DNA from: Candidatus Kapaibacterium sp.
GTDB lineage: Bacteria; Bacteroidota; Ignavibacteria; Kapaibacteriales; Kapaibacteriaceae
Assembly (NCBI GenBank): GCA_022842685.1
Contig: JALHPC010000024.1
Coordinates: 1 to 42,565, forward strand
Length of the DNA: 42,565 bases
Direction of reading: 5' to 3'
Part shown: piece by piece, positions 26,593-34,212 of the stretch
How the letters are laid out: every line of letters starts with the position of its first letter
How positions within the stretch are numbered: position 1 is the stretch's first letter
Notes under the pieces: model-generated
What the model was told of the DNA's origin: nothing
Databases searched by the model: none
What the model saw: only the letters and a program-made list of their open reading frames with translations
Translations under genes and position numbers: made by a program

Positions 26593-26967
26593 ATGAAGAG
26601 GCACGAACAACTTGAGGTAACGGACGTGACGGGCGGACGGATCATCGTTCTGCACGATCAGTTCATCGGTGGCGAAGAAACTGATGCCTTCCGAACAGAG
26701 CTGGTGCGGGCTGCGAAAGACAAGTCGCCGGTGGTTATCGTCGACATGGACGACGTTCCCTATGTGAACTCGGCGTTCATTGGCGCGCTTATATCGGGCA
26801 ATGCCGACGTAAAGCGAACCGGAGGAACGGTTGTGGTAGCACGGCTGACGGCTCAAGTGGATTCCGTGTTTCGATTGACGAAGCTTCATAAGGTCGTACC
26901 CATCTATACACGCTTGGATGTAGCTTTTGGCGACTACGGCGTGTCTCAAACAACAGAAACAAACTAG
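26593..26967 (+). CDS. STAS-domain protein (anti-sigma factor antagonist-like)
   Basis: A 124-residue single STAS domain, the fold of SpoIIAA/RsbV anti-anti-sigma factors. The typical order is visible: GGRIIVLHDQFIGGEETDAFR, then VVIVDMDDVPYVNSAFIGAL, then RTGGTVVVARLTAQVDSVFRLTKLHKVVPIY. The usual phosphorylation site D-S-[S/T]-G is read here as N59-S60-A61, so Ser60 may still be the phosphate acceptor. Partners would be an anti-sigma kinase of the RsbW type, none of which is nearby. The next gene starts 34 bases downstream and encodes ExbB, which suggests co-transcription with the TonB-type energising cluster. Whether it controls a sigma factor or the ion channel is unknown. Confidence 0.85.
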   Translation: MKRHEQLEVTDVTGGRIIVLHDQFIGGEETDAFRTELVRAAKDKSPVVIVDMDDVPYVNSAFIGALISGNADVKRTGGTVVVARLTAQVDSVFRLTKLHKVVPIYTRLDVAFGDYGVSQTTETN

Positions 26968-27001
26968 GTCAACAAACCATTCGTATCATCAAGGATTCAC
27001 C

Positions 27002-27787
27002 ATGAAGAACCTCACCAACGTTCTCATCCTCACCGCCTGTTTTGTGGTAGCATTTGCCTTCTACTACCTTGTGATGGGGGCAGCGGGCAACTTCGAGAAC
27101 GGAGACATTCACAGCCCGATCAATGTACTGGGCACGATCTACACCGGTGGCCCACTTGTGGCCGTACTTCTTGCCTGCTGTTTGATTGCCATCACGTACA
27201 CGATTGAGCGTCAATGGTCAATTGGCAAGGCCTCTGGCAAGGGTCAGATGCATGCGTTTGGCAAGGTTGTCGTCGACAACGTCCGCAGTGGAAACTATGC
27301 GGCCGCCCTCAAGGCGTGCGACGAACAACGTGGCTCGTTGGCCAACATCCTGCGTGCAGCCGTTACACGGTTCAAGACAGTCGAAGGAGATGGCTCGCTT
27401 AACGCTGAGCAAAAGGTTGCCGAAGTTCAGCGCGTGATCGACGAGAACATGAATCTAGAAACGCCACTGCTCGAAAAGAATCTCGTGGTTCTATCGACGG
27501 TTGCCTCGACATCGACGATGGTTGGTCTGTTAGGAACTACACTCGGTATGATTCGCGCCTTCAGCGCCCTTGGCGCCGGAGGCACAGTATCGGCTCAGAT
27601 GCTCTCGATTGGTATCTCGGAAGCGTTGTACAACACTGCCGGTGGTTTGGCCGCGGCGATTATTGCCATCATTGCATACAACTACTTCACAACGAAGGTT
27701 GACAACTTTACGTATGCCATGGATGAGACCATTCTAGACCTGATGGAGACACTTGCCGTGAAGACGGGCGGCGCAAAGCACGGCTAA
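27002..27787 (+). CDS. exbB: MotA/TolQ/ExbB-family proton channel protein
   Basis: Inner-membrane channel subunit that uses the proton gradient to drive TonB. The 261-residue protein starts at the ATG at 27002, after AAGGA. Hydrophobic segments are at about residues 6-26 and 48-68, with the paired conserved helices in the second half (NLVVLSTVASTSTMVGLLGTTLGMIRAF and NTAGGLAAAIIAIIAYNYF). The LLGTTLGMI stretch contains the conserved Thr of the family's channel lining. An acidic extracytoplasmic segment (NFENGDIHSPINV) lies between the first two helices, as in the longer Bacteroidota ExbB proteins. ExbD, ExbD, TonB and TonB follow, so it is ExbB-type and not MotA. Confidence 0.93.
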   Translation: MKNLTNVLILTACFVVAFAFYYLVMGAAGNFENGDIHSPINVLGTIYTGGPLVAVLLACCLIAITYTIERQWSIGKASGKGQMHAFGKVVVDNVRSGNYAAALKACDEQRGSLANILRAAVTRFKTVEGDGSLNAEQKVAEVQRVIDENMNLETPLLEKNLVVLSTVASTSTMVGLLGTTLGMIRAFSALGAGGTVSAQMLSIGISEALYNTAGGLAAAIIAIIAYNYFTTKVDNFTYAMDETILDLMETLAVKTGGAKHG

Positions 27788-27827
27788 TCGGGTTGCGGAT
27801 TTATTCACTCCTACAAGGAATCGACGA

Positions 27828-28346
27828 ATGTCGAAAATCAAGAAAAAGCGCGTAGGATTTGTGCTCGACATGACACCGTTGGTGGACATCACGTTCCTCC
27901 TGCTTACGTTCTTCATGTTTACAGCCAAGTTTAAATCGCAAGAAGAATCGTCGGAACGCTTCGTGATTAAGCGTCCACAGACGGTTGCCGACACGGCCAA
28001 GGTTCCGGAAAAGGACCTTGTGACCATCAAGATTGCCGTCGACACAGTCTCGCGCGATACAGCATGGTATTACTCCATGTTGAACGAGCAGGACCGTACA
28101 CGTTTGGCAGCACAGATGGTAGCGCTCAAGTTCCCCGAGGCAACGCCTACGACAACGCAGTTCAAGATCACGGATACGACGTGGTTACAGACCTTTGTCA
28201 AGGAATCGCGGACCATCAATCAGCAGGCAATCTTTGCTATTGATGCGGACCAAAACATCAAGTATCGTTGGGTTGAACACGTTATGACGGCCTTTAGGCG
28301 TTATAACGCTACGTCGTTCAACTTTGTAACCGACAAGAAACAGTAA
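27828..28346 (+). CDS. exbD: ExbD-family biopolymer transport protein, first copy
   Basis: Partner of ExbB with one membrane helix and a periplasmic domain; 172 residues. The N-terminus KKKRVGFVLDMTPLVDITFL includes the membrane Asp (in PLVDITF) that carries protons in ExbD and TolR. The periplasmic domain is unusually rich in polar residues and ends with DQNIKYRWVEHVMTAFRRY, the common ExbD closing segment. It starts at the ATG at 27828 after AAGGA. It shares the helix almost identically with the second ExbD 15 bases downstream but differs in the periplasm, which suggests the two form a heteromeric stator. Confidence 0.94.
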   Translation: MSKIKKKRVGFVLDMTPLVDITFLLLTFFMFTAKFKSQEESSERFVIKRPQTVADTAKVPEKDLVTIKIAVDTVSRDTAWYYSMLNEQDRTRLAAQMVALKFPEATPTTTQFKITDTTWLQTFVKESRTINQQAIFAIDADQNIKYRWVEHVMTAFRRYNATSFNFVTDKKQ

Positions 28347-28361
28347 CCTGGAGAATCTACT

Positions 28362-28913
28362 ATGGCCGGTGGTGGCGAAGGACTAGGCGGAGGTGCCAAA
28401 CAGAAACGTGGTGGCACCGGGAAGCGCAAGGTTAAGAAGCGAGTTGGCTTTCGACTTGACATGACGCCGTTGGTGGACATCACGTTCCTGCTGTTGACAT
28501 TCTTCATGTTAACGACATCGATGATTACGCCGCAGACGATGGAGATGAAGATTCCACCGCAGTTAGAGGAGAAGATTGAGGTCAAAGAATCAGAATTGCT
28601 AACCATCCGTATTCGTGACGATGGCAAACTGTTCTTCAACATGGGTACTGATGCACCGCAGCCCGTTAAGATCAATGAACTGCGTAAGGTAGTCATTGAC
28701 CAGAACGTTTCGTTGCGTAACCGTTGTATCGTTGTACTCAAGGCCTCGTCGCAAGTGGCATACGGCGCAGCTGTTGCCGTACTTGATCTCTTGAATGCGG
28801 TCGAGCCGGAAATCACGGAGAGGCTTCGTCAAAACGGAATCGACAAGCGTGAGCGCAAGTTCACCGTTGCCCCTTATGAGAAAACAGATGCCGAGGAGGT
28901 AGCAGGACTATGA
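28362..28913 (+). CDS. exbD: ExbD-family biopolymer transport protein, second copy
   Basis: Second ExbD, 183 residues. It begins with a Gly/Lys-rich cytoplasmic tail (MAGGGEGLGGGAKQKRGG) followed by KKRVGFRLDMTPLVDITFLL and the conserved membrane Asp. The periplasmic part (SELLTIRIRDDGKLFFNMG; SSQVAYGAAVAVLDLLNAV) has the typical ExbD pattern. DNA over the membrane helix (about 28463-28510) is nearly the same as in the first copy at 27869-27916, pointing to an old tandem duplication. The end overlaps the first TonB gene by four bases (ATGA). Confidence 0.94.
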   Translation: MAGGGEGLGGGAKQKRGGTGKRKVKKRVGFRLDMTPLVDITFLLLTFFMLTTSMITPQTMEMKIPPQLEEKIEVKESELLTIRIRDDGKLFFNMGTDAPQPVKINELRKVVIDQNVSLRNRCIVVLKASSQVAYGAAVAVLDLLNAVEPEITERLRQNGIDKRERKFTVAPYEKTDAEEVAGL

Positions 28914-29707
28914 CGACAGCCGAAGCAACACTTCCTGGAGTGCCATCGAAGTATGGTGCACAGGAGCTAAAGAAAATCATCAGCGACAACACCATCAGGG
29001 CATGGATCATGGTGACGGCGGCCCTGTTGCTGTTGCTGTTGTTTCGATGGGTGTATGAGACTGTTCTACGCGACTGGCTATTTAAGGAGCCGGACGTTGT
29101 AGAAGTTGTTGTAACACGTGCGATGTTGGACGTGTTGGCGCCGCCTCCGTCCAACACCAACGAACCGCCACCACCGCCGCCGCCAACGAACACCATGATG
29201 GGCGCTTCGGGTCCTGCAACACGAGCTGGTACGCCAGTGGCGGTACCGGATGCCTTGATTGCACCCGATGCGAAAGACTTTGCCAACATCGACGAGCTTG
29301 CACGCGCATCGGCCAAGGGCGGCGATGGGGAAGACCAAGGTGGATTTATGGACGGTGCGTTTGACGGTGGTGGGCAGGGTCTAAAGGTTGAAAAGGAAGA
29401 GATTCCCGATCCGGACGACTTTGTTGCATACGAAGTCGAGCCCGAAATTGACTATTCTGGTTTGCAACGATCGATTATCTATCCCGACATGGCCAAGCGC
29501 AACAACATCGAAGGTACGGTTACCGTACGTGTGTTGGTGGGCAAGGATGGTAGGCCTATGAAGGTTCAGGTACTCGACGGCGTAAATAAGTTACTTGATA
29601 ATGAAGCCATTCGCGCTGTGCAGGCAGCAACATTTACGCCGGCAAAGCAAAACGGTGTACCGGTGGCGGCATGGATGGCTATACCTGTAGTGTTTAAGCT
29701 GAAGTAA
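28910..29707 (+). CDS. tonB: TonB-family energy transducer, first copy
   Basis: A 265-residue TonB protein. A cytoplasmic head of about 40 residues precedes one membrane helix (about 38-55, AWIMVTAALLLLLLFRWVY). The periplasm begins with a short Pro-rich stretch (APPPSNTNEPPPPPPP) and a Gly/Asp-rich spacer. The C-terminal domain is clear: IIYPDMAKRNNIEGTVTVRVLV, GVNKLLDNEAIRAVQAATFTPAKQNG and AAWMAIPVVFKL. TonB couples the ExbB/ExbD proton channel to outer-membrane receptors. The start overlaps the second exbD as ATGA. No TonB-dependent receptor is in the window. Confidence 0.94.
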   Translation: MTTAEATLPGVPSKYGAQELKKIISDNTIRAWIMVTAALLLLLLFRWVYETVLRDWLFKEPDVVEVVVTRAMLDVLAPPPSNTNEPPPPPPPTNTMMGASGPATRAGTPVAVPDALIAPDAKDFANIDELARASAKGGDGEDQGGFMDGAFDGGGQGLKVEKEEIPDPDDFVAYEVEPEIDYSGLQRSIIYPDMAKRNNIEGTVTVRVLVGKDGRPMKVQVLDGVNKLLDNEAIRAVQAATFTPAKQNGVPVAAWMAIPVVFKLK

Positions 29708-29759
29708 CCACCTTCGGCTTGGGGGTGTCTCCCGAAGACAAACTTTGGGAGCACCCGCC

Positions 29760-30548
29760 ATGACAACGACTCTCGTTCCTTCGCTTACTGCGTCACGGCG
29801 CAGAAGGTATGAACTTCAAGTAGCCATCAATCACAACACCGTAAGAGCGTGGTTCATGGTGATGGTTGCGCTGTTGCTTGTGTTTGCCTGCCGATGGGCC
29901 TACACATCGGTGATACGAGACTGGTTCTTCCGCGAGCCCATGATAGTCGAAGTCCTTGTGCCTAGACCCGTCCATACCGTGAGTATTCCAGCTCTCATCC
30001 AAACGCATTCGTCGACTGTGTCGTATGCTAAGAGCACCAGAAAAGGGGCAACGGCAACGCGTACGCAAGCAGGTACTCCGGTAGCAGTAGCCCCCGATGC
30101 AATGATCGAAACGTCGTTTGCAACGTTGAACGACATGCATCAGGTAGGTGCGCAGTTTGGTGACGACGACGCAGTACTCGGAACTCCGGATGGAGTCAGT
30201 AACGGCACCATCGCATCGGCGGAACCTAGCGAAGCTACCAACATCGATGACCCTTTGATGTTTGTAGCTCATGAGGTAGAGCCCGATGTTGACTATGCGG
30301 GATTGCAGCGATTGATTGTGTATCCCGACATTGCGAAGCGCCATGGTGTAGAGGGGACGGTAACGATCCAGGTACTTGTGGATGTAGACGGCAAACCAGC
30401 TAACGTTGTGGTGTACAAGGGTGTAAACGTATGGCTCGACAACGAAGCCGTGCGAGCTGCCTCGTTGGCAACGTACACGCCTGCACAGCAAAGTAATCGC
30501 GCGGTTGCTGCGTGGCTAACAATCCCAGTTGTTTTTTCGCTGCGATGA
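29760..30548 (+). CDS. tonB: TonB-family energy transducer, second copy lacking the Pro stretch
   Basis: A 262-residue paralogue of the preceding protein and colinear with it from end to end: same head (HNTVRAWFMVMVALLLVF), same post-membrane motif (IRDWFFREPMIVEVLV against LRDWLFKEPDVVEVVV), and same C-terminal domain (VYPDIAKRHGVEGTVTIQVLV; LDNEAVRAASLATYTPAQQS). The Pro-rich spacer of the first copy is replaced by a Ser/Thr-rich segment, so its reach across the periplasm may differ. Start is the ATG at 29760 with GGGAG upstream; an in-frame TTG at 29745 is less likely. It arose by tandem duplication and probably works with a different receptor or subset. Confidence 0.92.
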   Translation: MTTTLVPSLTASRRRRYELQVAINHNTVRAWFMVMVALLLVFACRWAYTSVIRDWFFREPMIVEVLVPRPVHTVSIPALIQTHSSTVSYAKSTRKGATATRTQAGTPVAVAPDAMIETSFATLNDMHQVGAQFGDDDAVLGTPDGVSNGTIASAEPSEATNIDDPLMFVAHEVEPDVDYAGLQRLIVYPDIAKRHGVEGTVTIQVLVDVDGKPANVVVYKGVNVWLDNEAVRAASLATYTPAQQSNRAVAAWLTIPVVFSLR

Positions 30549-30745
30549 ATGTGCTCATGATTGTTGTTAACTACAGCGCAAGACTGCTGGTACTCGTTGT
30601 GGGGGTACTGCTTGTGACAGGCGTTGTTGCCTCGGACAGCTTCGAAATACACATACAGAGAACGTTTGGTGCAATGATGATTGCTTTTGGAGCATACCGT
30701 ACCATTGTGTACCACGTTCGAAGAAAACAGGAGAATGTACCATGA
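30545..30745 (+). CDS. Small two-helix membrane protein
   Basis: A 66-residue protein whose ATG overlaps the stop of the second tonB (ATGA at 30545-30548) and whose stop overlaps the next start. Two hydrophobic segments are seen (about residues 2-32 and 45-60), separated by a short polar stretch (SDSFEIHIQRTFG), with a basic C-terminus (HVRRKQ). I do not recognise a family. The overlaps on both sides argue strongly that it is real and co-translated with the TonB cluster. Confidence 0.7.
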   Translation: MNVLMIVVNYSARLLVLVVGVLLVTGVVASDSFEIHIQRTFGAMMIAFGAYRTIVYHVRRKQENVP

Positions 30746-31659
30746 TGCTGCGAATGCTTGTACTACTCGGCATGGTTGTCGCGCTGGTAGGGTGCGATGC
30801 GCAGAAGGCCGATCCATCGCAAGAAACGGCCAAAAGCGGAACGCTCACGGTCTACATAGATAATCAGATCGCTGAACTGCTCCAGCCGTCATTGGCACTG
30901 TTTCAAAAGGAGCATACACAGGCCACGTTACGTACTGAGCGCCTAGAGGCGGGAGACGCCGTACTAGCGCTGTTGTCGAGAGACGCACGATTGGCCATCA
31001 TCGCGCGCGGGTTTTTGCCTTCGGAGGATACGCTGTTACAGGATGCTAAAGTGTCGTATCCCATGACGCACATCGCAACTGATGCGCTTGTCGTTGTTGC
31101 GAACAAGCGTGTGCCGTTCGATACACTTTCTGATGAGAACCTTCGGGCATGGCTTGTAGGCGACCGCGCAACTGTTTCCGACGACGCAGGCGGCTCCAAC
31201 ATTCGAACCGCCATCTGTCCGCCACCGTCGACATCGGTATTCGATAACACCAACACATTGTTGCTTCGCGGCAGACTTCCGCAGCGGCAACGACTTACGG
31301 CCTTACCCTCGGTTGACAAGATTGTTGATGCCGTTAGAACAGACCAGTCAGTTCTCGGCATCGCCTACCTGTCGCAAGTTCATGCCGACTCGACTGTTAA
31401 GCTCCTTCGAATCGGTTTTACCAACGAAAAGGCAGAGCGCATCTATCCGCAGCATGTACACCTTGGATACGTTGTTCAAAAGATGTATCCCTACCGTGTG
31501 AAGATTCACACCATTCTGCGCGACAAGATCAATCACTTTAGTCTGCCGGCAGGTGTGGCCGGATACATCTACCAAAATGCCGATGCCCAACGTACGTTTT
31601 TAGACGCAGGAATCGTGCCCGAGTTTGCCAAGCTCGTCCTCGACCCCTCCAAACCATAG
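30742..31659 (+). CDS. PstS-like substrate-binding lipoprotein
   Basis: A 305-residue exported lipoprotein: signal MMLRMLVLLGMVVALVGC with lipid-bearing Cys18. The mature part is a PBP-like two-lobe binding protein of the PstS family, recognisable from LTVYIDNQIAELLQPSLALFQ, ARLAIIARGF, HIATDALVVVANKRVPFDTLS, and LGIAYLSQVHADSTVKLLRI, where a PstS normally shows its hinge strands. Phosphate-binding residues cannot be confirmed and no pstCAB follows. In many Bacteroidota a PstS-like protein sits in the same ExbB-ExbD-TonB-TPR context, so a role in envelope sensing rather than phosphate import is likely. It starts with the ATG pair at 30742. Confidence 0.88.
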   Translation: MMLRMLVLLGMVVALVGCDAQKADPSQETAKSGTLTVYIDNQIAELLQPSLALFQKEHTQATLRTERLEAGDAVLALLSRDARLAIIARGFLPSEDTLLQDAKVSYPMTHIATDALVVVANKRVPFDTLSDENLRAWLVGDRATVSDDAGGSNIRTAICPPPSTSVFDNTNTLLLRGRLPQRQRLTALPSVDKIVDAVRTDQSVLGIAYLSQVHADSTVKLLRIGFTNEKAERIYPQHVHLGYVVQKMYPYRVKIHTILRDKINHFSLPAGVAGYIYQNADAQRTFLDAGIVPEFAKLVLDPSKP

Positions 31660-31680
31660 AATCACCACACGTTTTACTTT

Positions 31681-33393
31681 ATGCGATACAGCCAAATAGC
31701 AATCCTCCTCGCCCTTGTATGTTCATTCTCTACGGCGTTCTCGCAGGCAACATTTGATCGTGCTCGAGCCCTCGTTGCAAGCGGCGACGTTCCTGCTGCT
31801 GCGGAAGTCATCAAGCAAGTTGTTGCCAAGGAGCCCACGAATGTCGACGCTCTTGTTCTTGCAAGTCAAATCTTTCTTGAGCTCGAATCATCCGACACGG
31901 CTTTGCAGTATGCCAAACGAGCGTATGAGGAATCGGACAGCCGTGGCGACGTTGTACGCCAATATGTTGCGGCACTCGCCAAGACTGGCTCAGCCGAACA
32001 GGCCACCGGCATTATGCGGAAGTTCCTCAAGAAGAATGAGTCGGTAGAGAACTACCTAACCCTTGTTGATGCACTTATCGACGCTGATTCGTTACGTGCT
32101 GCCGAACTGGTTGGAACCACTGCCAAGACAAAGTTTGCTACCAGCGCTCAGTCATTCCTTGCCTTAGGCAACATCTATTTCAACTACAAACCGCAGCCAG
32201 TTTATGAGCTTGCGAAACAGAACTATGAAGAGGCCATCAAGCTTGAGCCCACGCTCATTCAAGCCCATTTCAACCTTGCACAGTGTTATTGGAAGCTTGC
32301 CAATGCCGAATCGGACGAAGACCTTTCGAACGAGCTGTTCAAGCGTTGCTTGCTGTCGTGGAACGAAGTTGGCAAGCTCGATCCAACCAATGCGCGTGCC
32401 TTCTTCGAGCAGGGCAAAATCTTCTATTTAGCGAAGCGATATCGAGATGCCACCAAGGCCCTAGTTGAGTACCGAAAGTTGCGCCCCGTTGGTACTGGAC
32501 AGGCCATTGCGTCGTGGTACCTTGGCAACTCGTACTACGAACTCAATGCATGTGACTCTGCCAAAATACACCTTATGGATGCCGGTAAGCAGATCGACAC
32601 CTTGCGCAACAAAACATCGCTCCTGCTTGCGCGGTGCGCCTTTAGAACCAAGCAGTGGGGAAGTGCCGTTCGCGACTTCAAAACGGCTGAAACAGCAAAC
32701 ATGCTCGAGCCATTGGACTACTGGTACTATGGAACGTCGCAGGTGCTAGCTGGTGATACAACCTCAGCCATCGCAACCATGTGGAAGGCCTCTAAAGTAA
32801 TGCCACAGCAATGTGTTCTTATGTTCCGCTTCGGCTTGCTTCTTCAAAGCCGCGACACAAAGGGCTCAAGCACAATCTTCAAGAAACGACTTGCCTCGTG
32901 CAGCGACTCGCTCGATGCTCGAATCCTTGTCTTCATTGGTAACAACTTCTTCCAAGACAGTGTTGTCGACTCTGCCGAGGCCTACTATAACCTTGCCCTT
33001 GCCAAAGAGCCCAACAACTGCTACTTCATCTCACGTAAAGCCGAAATTCTCCTTGCTCGTGATGACGTGAAAGGGGCACGGGTAATCCTCGACGACGTGG
33101 TTGCACGCTGTGGAACATCTAACGACGCGCAAGAGCGGCGATACGCCGAACAGGCGCTGTTCAAGCTCTGTAATCTCGATTTGCAGGAGAAATCCTACGC
33201 CGCCCTTGTTGCACATGCAAAGAACATTGTTACCACCATTAACCCAACGTCGGCCATTGGCTGGCTCTACCTTGGCATTGGTCACCAAGGTGCGGGCGTA
33301 AAAGACGAGGCCTGCAAGGCCTACAAGAAGGCCATTGAATTCGATCCGAACAGTAAGCCAGCGAAGGACAACCTCAAGAGTCTGGGTTGTTAA
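31681..33393 (+). CDS. Exported tetratricopeptide-repeat protein
   Basis: A 570-residue protein with a signal peptide (residues 1-21, MRYSQIAILLALVCSFSTAFSQ) and many TPR helical pairs covering the rest. Well-formed repeats include about residues 22-80, 180-215 (NYEEAIKLEPTLIQAHFNLAQC), 225-265, 410-450 (AEAYYNLALAKEPNNCYFI) and 540-570 (KDEACKAYKKAIEFDPNSK). TPRs are protein-binding surfaces, so it may scaffold the preceding periplasmic partners. It lies 21 bases after the PstS-like gene, without its own promoter box, and ends the cluster. A hairpin follows at 33423. Confidence 0.9.
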   Translation: MRYSQIAILLALVCSFSTAFSQATFDRARALVASGDVPAAAEVIKQVVAKEPTNVDALVLASQIFLELESSDTALQYAKRAYEESDSRGDVVRQYVAALAKTGSAEQATGIMRKFLKKNESVENYLTLVDALIDADSLRAAELVGTTAKTKFATSAQSFLALGNIYFNYKPQPVYELAKQNYEEAIKLEPTLIQAHFNLAQCYWKLANAESDEDLSNELFKRCLLSWNEVGKLDPTNARAFFEQGKIFYLAKRYRDATKALVEYRKLRPVGTGQAIASWYLGNSYYELNACDSAKIHLMDAGKQIDTLRNKTSLLLARCAFRTKQWGSAVRDFKTAETANMLEPLDYWYYGTSQVLAGDTTSAIATMWKASKVMPQQCVLMFRFGLLLQSRDTKGSSTIFKKRLASCSDSLDARILVFIGNNFFQDSVVDSAEAYYNLALAKEPNNCYFISRKAEILLARDDVKGARVILDDVVARCGTSNDAQERRYAEQALFKLCNLDLQEKSYAALVAHAKNIVTTINPTSAIGWLYLGIGHQGAGVKDEACKAYKKAIEFDPNSKPAKDNLKSLGC

Positions 33394-33422
33394 CCTCGGT
33401 ATCATCCTTGACCATCCAGCAA

Positions 33423-33460
33423 CGGTGCGTTTTGCCAAGTGCGAAACGCACCGTATTTTT
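33423..33460 (+). terminator. Terminator of the TPR gene, overlapping the fab promoter
   Basis: The arms 33423-33435 and 33441-33453 pair at 12 of 13 positions (10 outer pairs perfect) around a five-base loop, and TATTTTT follows directly. This has the form of an intrinsic terminator 30 bases after the TPR stop. The same bases hold the TTG element and the TATTTTTG box of the next operon. Confidence 0.75.
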
Positions 33461-33461
33461 G
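33432..33461 (+). promoter_or_regulatory. Promoter of the yceD-rpmF-plsX-fab operon
   Basis: TTG at 33432-33434, exactly 19 bases, then TATTTTTG at 33454-33461, matching the layout of the tRNA promoter. Most of the spacer is one arm of the hairpin. The predicted start is near 33465, giving a leader of about 34 bases with AGGA before the first ATG. Confidence 0.8.
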
Positions 33462-33498
33462 CCGCCTTGTACAGTGCTTTAACCCCAGGAAGTCTGCG

Positions 33499-34014
33499 AT
33501 GATTGCGGTCCATATCCAGGGGATGCACGATGGCGTACATCCGATAACTATCGAAACGGCCGTCGATTCTGTGACGGGGTTACCCGCCGAATTCGTCGGT
33601 ACGGTAGTTGTCGATGGCGAGATATCTAAGCTTGGACGAAGGTTTCACATCGACGCCAGCCTTGAATGTACCGCGCGCCTCGTTTGCGATCGCTCCTTGG
33701 AAGAATTCGACGAACGCATCTGCGTTGATATCGCTCTCGATGTAATGATCGACACAGAGCGGGCCAACCGTGGCGACATGCTTGATGACGACGTCCTTGC
33801 AATTCGCGAGGACGATAAAGTTATCGACATTAGCGACGTTGTTCGTCAGGAACTCGTTGTGCATCTTCCCATGCGCCGCGTTGCGCCGGCTTATCGCGAC
33901 AAGGACTTGGCCGACGTGTTCCCGAATCTTTCTAATCGTGACGCAGACGCTCCACAACAATCTGATACCATCGACGAGCGCTGGGAAGTCCTGCGCTCTT
34001 TGCGAAAACCTTGA
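33499..34014 (+). CDS. yceD: YceD/DUF177-family protein
   Basis: A 171-residue protein from the ATG at 33499, with AGGA upstream. DUF177 proteins almost always precede rpmF and plsX and have been linked to ribosomal RNA or large-subunit maturation; the exact function is not settled. The family pattern is visible: a beta-rich N-terminal half with LECTARLVCDRSLEEFDERI (the two conserved Cys, here spaced C-x6-C), then a stretch of acidic residues around DDDVLAIREDDKVIDISDVVRQELVVHLPMR, and a C-terminus rich in charged residues. It opens the operon and lies 15 bases before rpmF. Confidence 0.92.
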   Translation: MIAVHIQGMHDGVHPITIETAVDSVTGLPAEFVGTVVVDGEISKLGRRFHIDASLECTARLVCDRSLEEFDERICVDIALDVMIDTERANRGDMLDDDVLAIREDDKVIDISDVVRQELVVHLPMRRVAPAYRDKDLADVFPNLSNRDADAPQQSDTIDERWEVLRSLRKP

Positions 34015-34029
34015 TACCGAGGAAGTACC

Positions 34030-34206
34030 ATGCCAAACCCAAAACGCCGACATTCTAAGTCCCGCACTGCGAAGCGTCGTACACACTACAAGGCGTCCAT
34101 CCCAACACTAACGGACTGCCCTAACTGCGGCGCTGCCAAGCAGCCCCACATCGTTTGCCACTCTTGTGGCTATTACAACGGTCGACGCATCCTGACTGTC
34201 GAGTAA
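34030..34206 (+). CDS. rpmF: Ribosomal protein bL32
   Basis: A 58-residue large-subunit protein, translated from the ATG at 34030 with GAGGAAG upstream. It starts MPNPKRRHSKSRTAKRR, the typical basic tail that enters the ribosome. It carries four Cys at 30, 33, 43 and 46 (CPNC and CHSC), so it is the zinc-binding form rather than the Cys-less version. Its neighbours, yceD upstream and plsX 6 bases downstream, are the standard ones. Confidence 0.97.
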   Translation: MPNPKRRHSKSRTAKRRTHYKASIPTLTDCPNCGAAKQPHIVCHSCGYYNGRRILTVE

Positions 34207-34212
34207 CCCCTC

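Noticed and set aside
29710..29737. Terminator between the two tonB genes
   Set aside because: A CTTCGG/CCGAAG inverted repeat is present but has only six pairs, a 14-base loop and no T run.
30742..31659. A phosphate importer operon
   Set aside because: Only a PstS-like lipoprotein is present; no pstC, pstA, pstB or phoU and no Pho-box-like repeat was seen.
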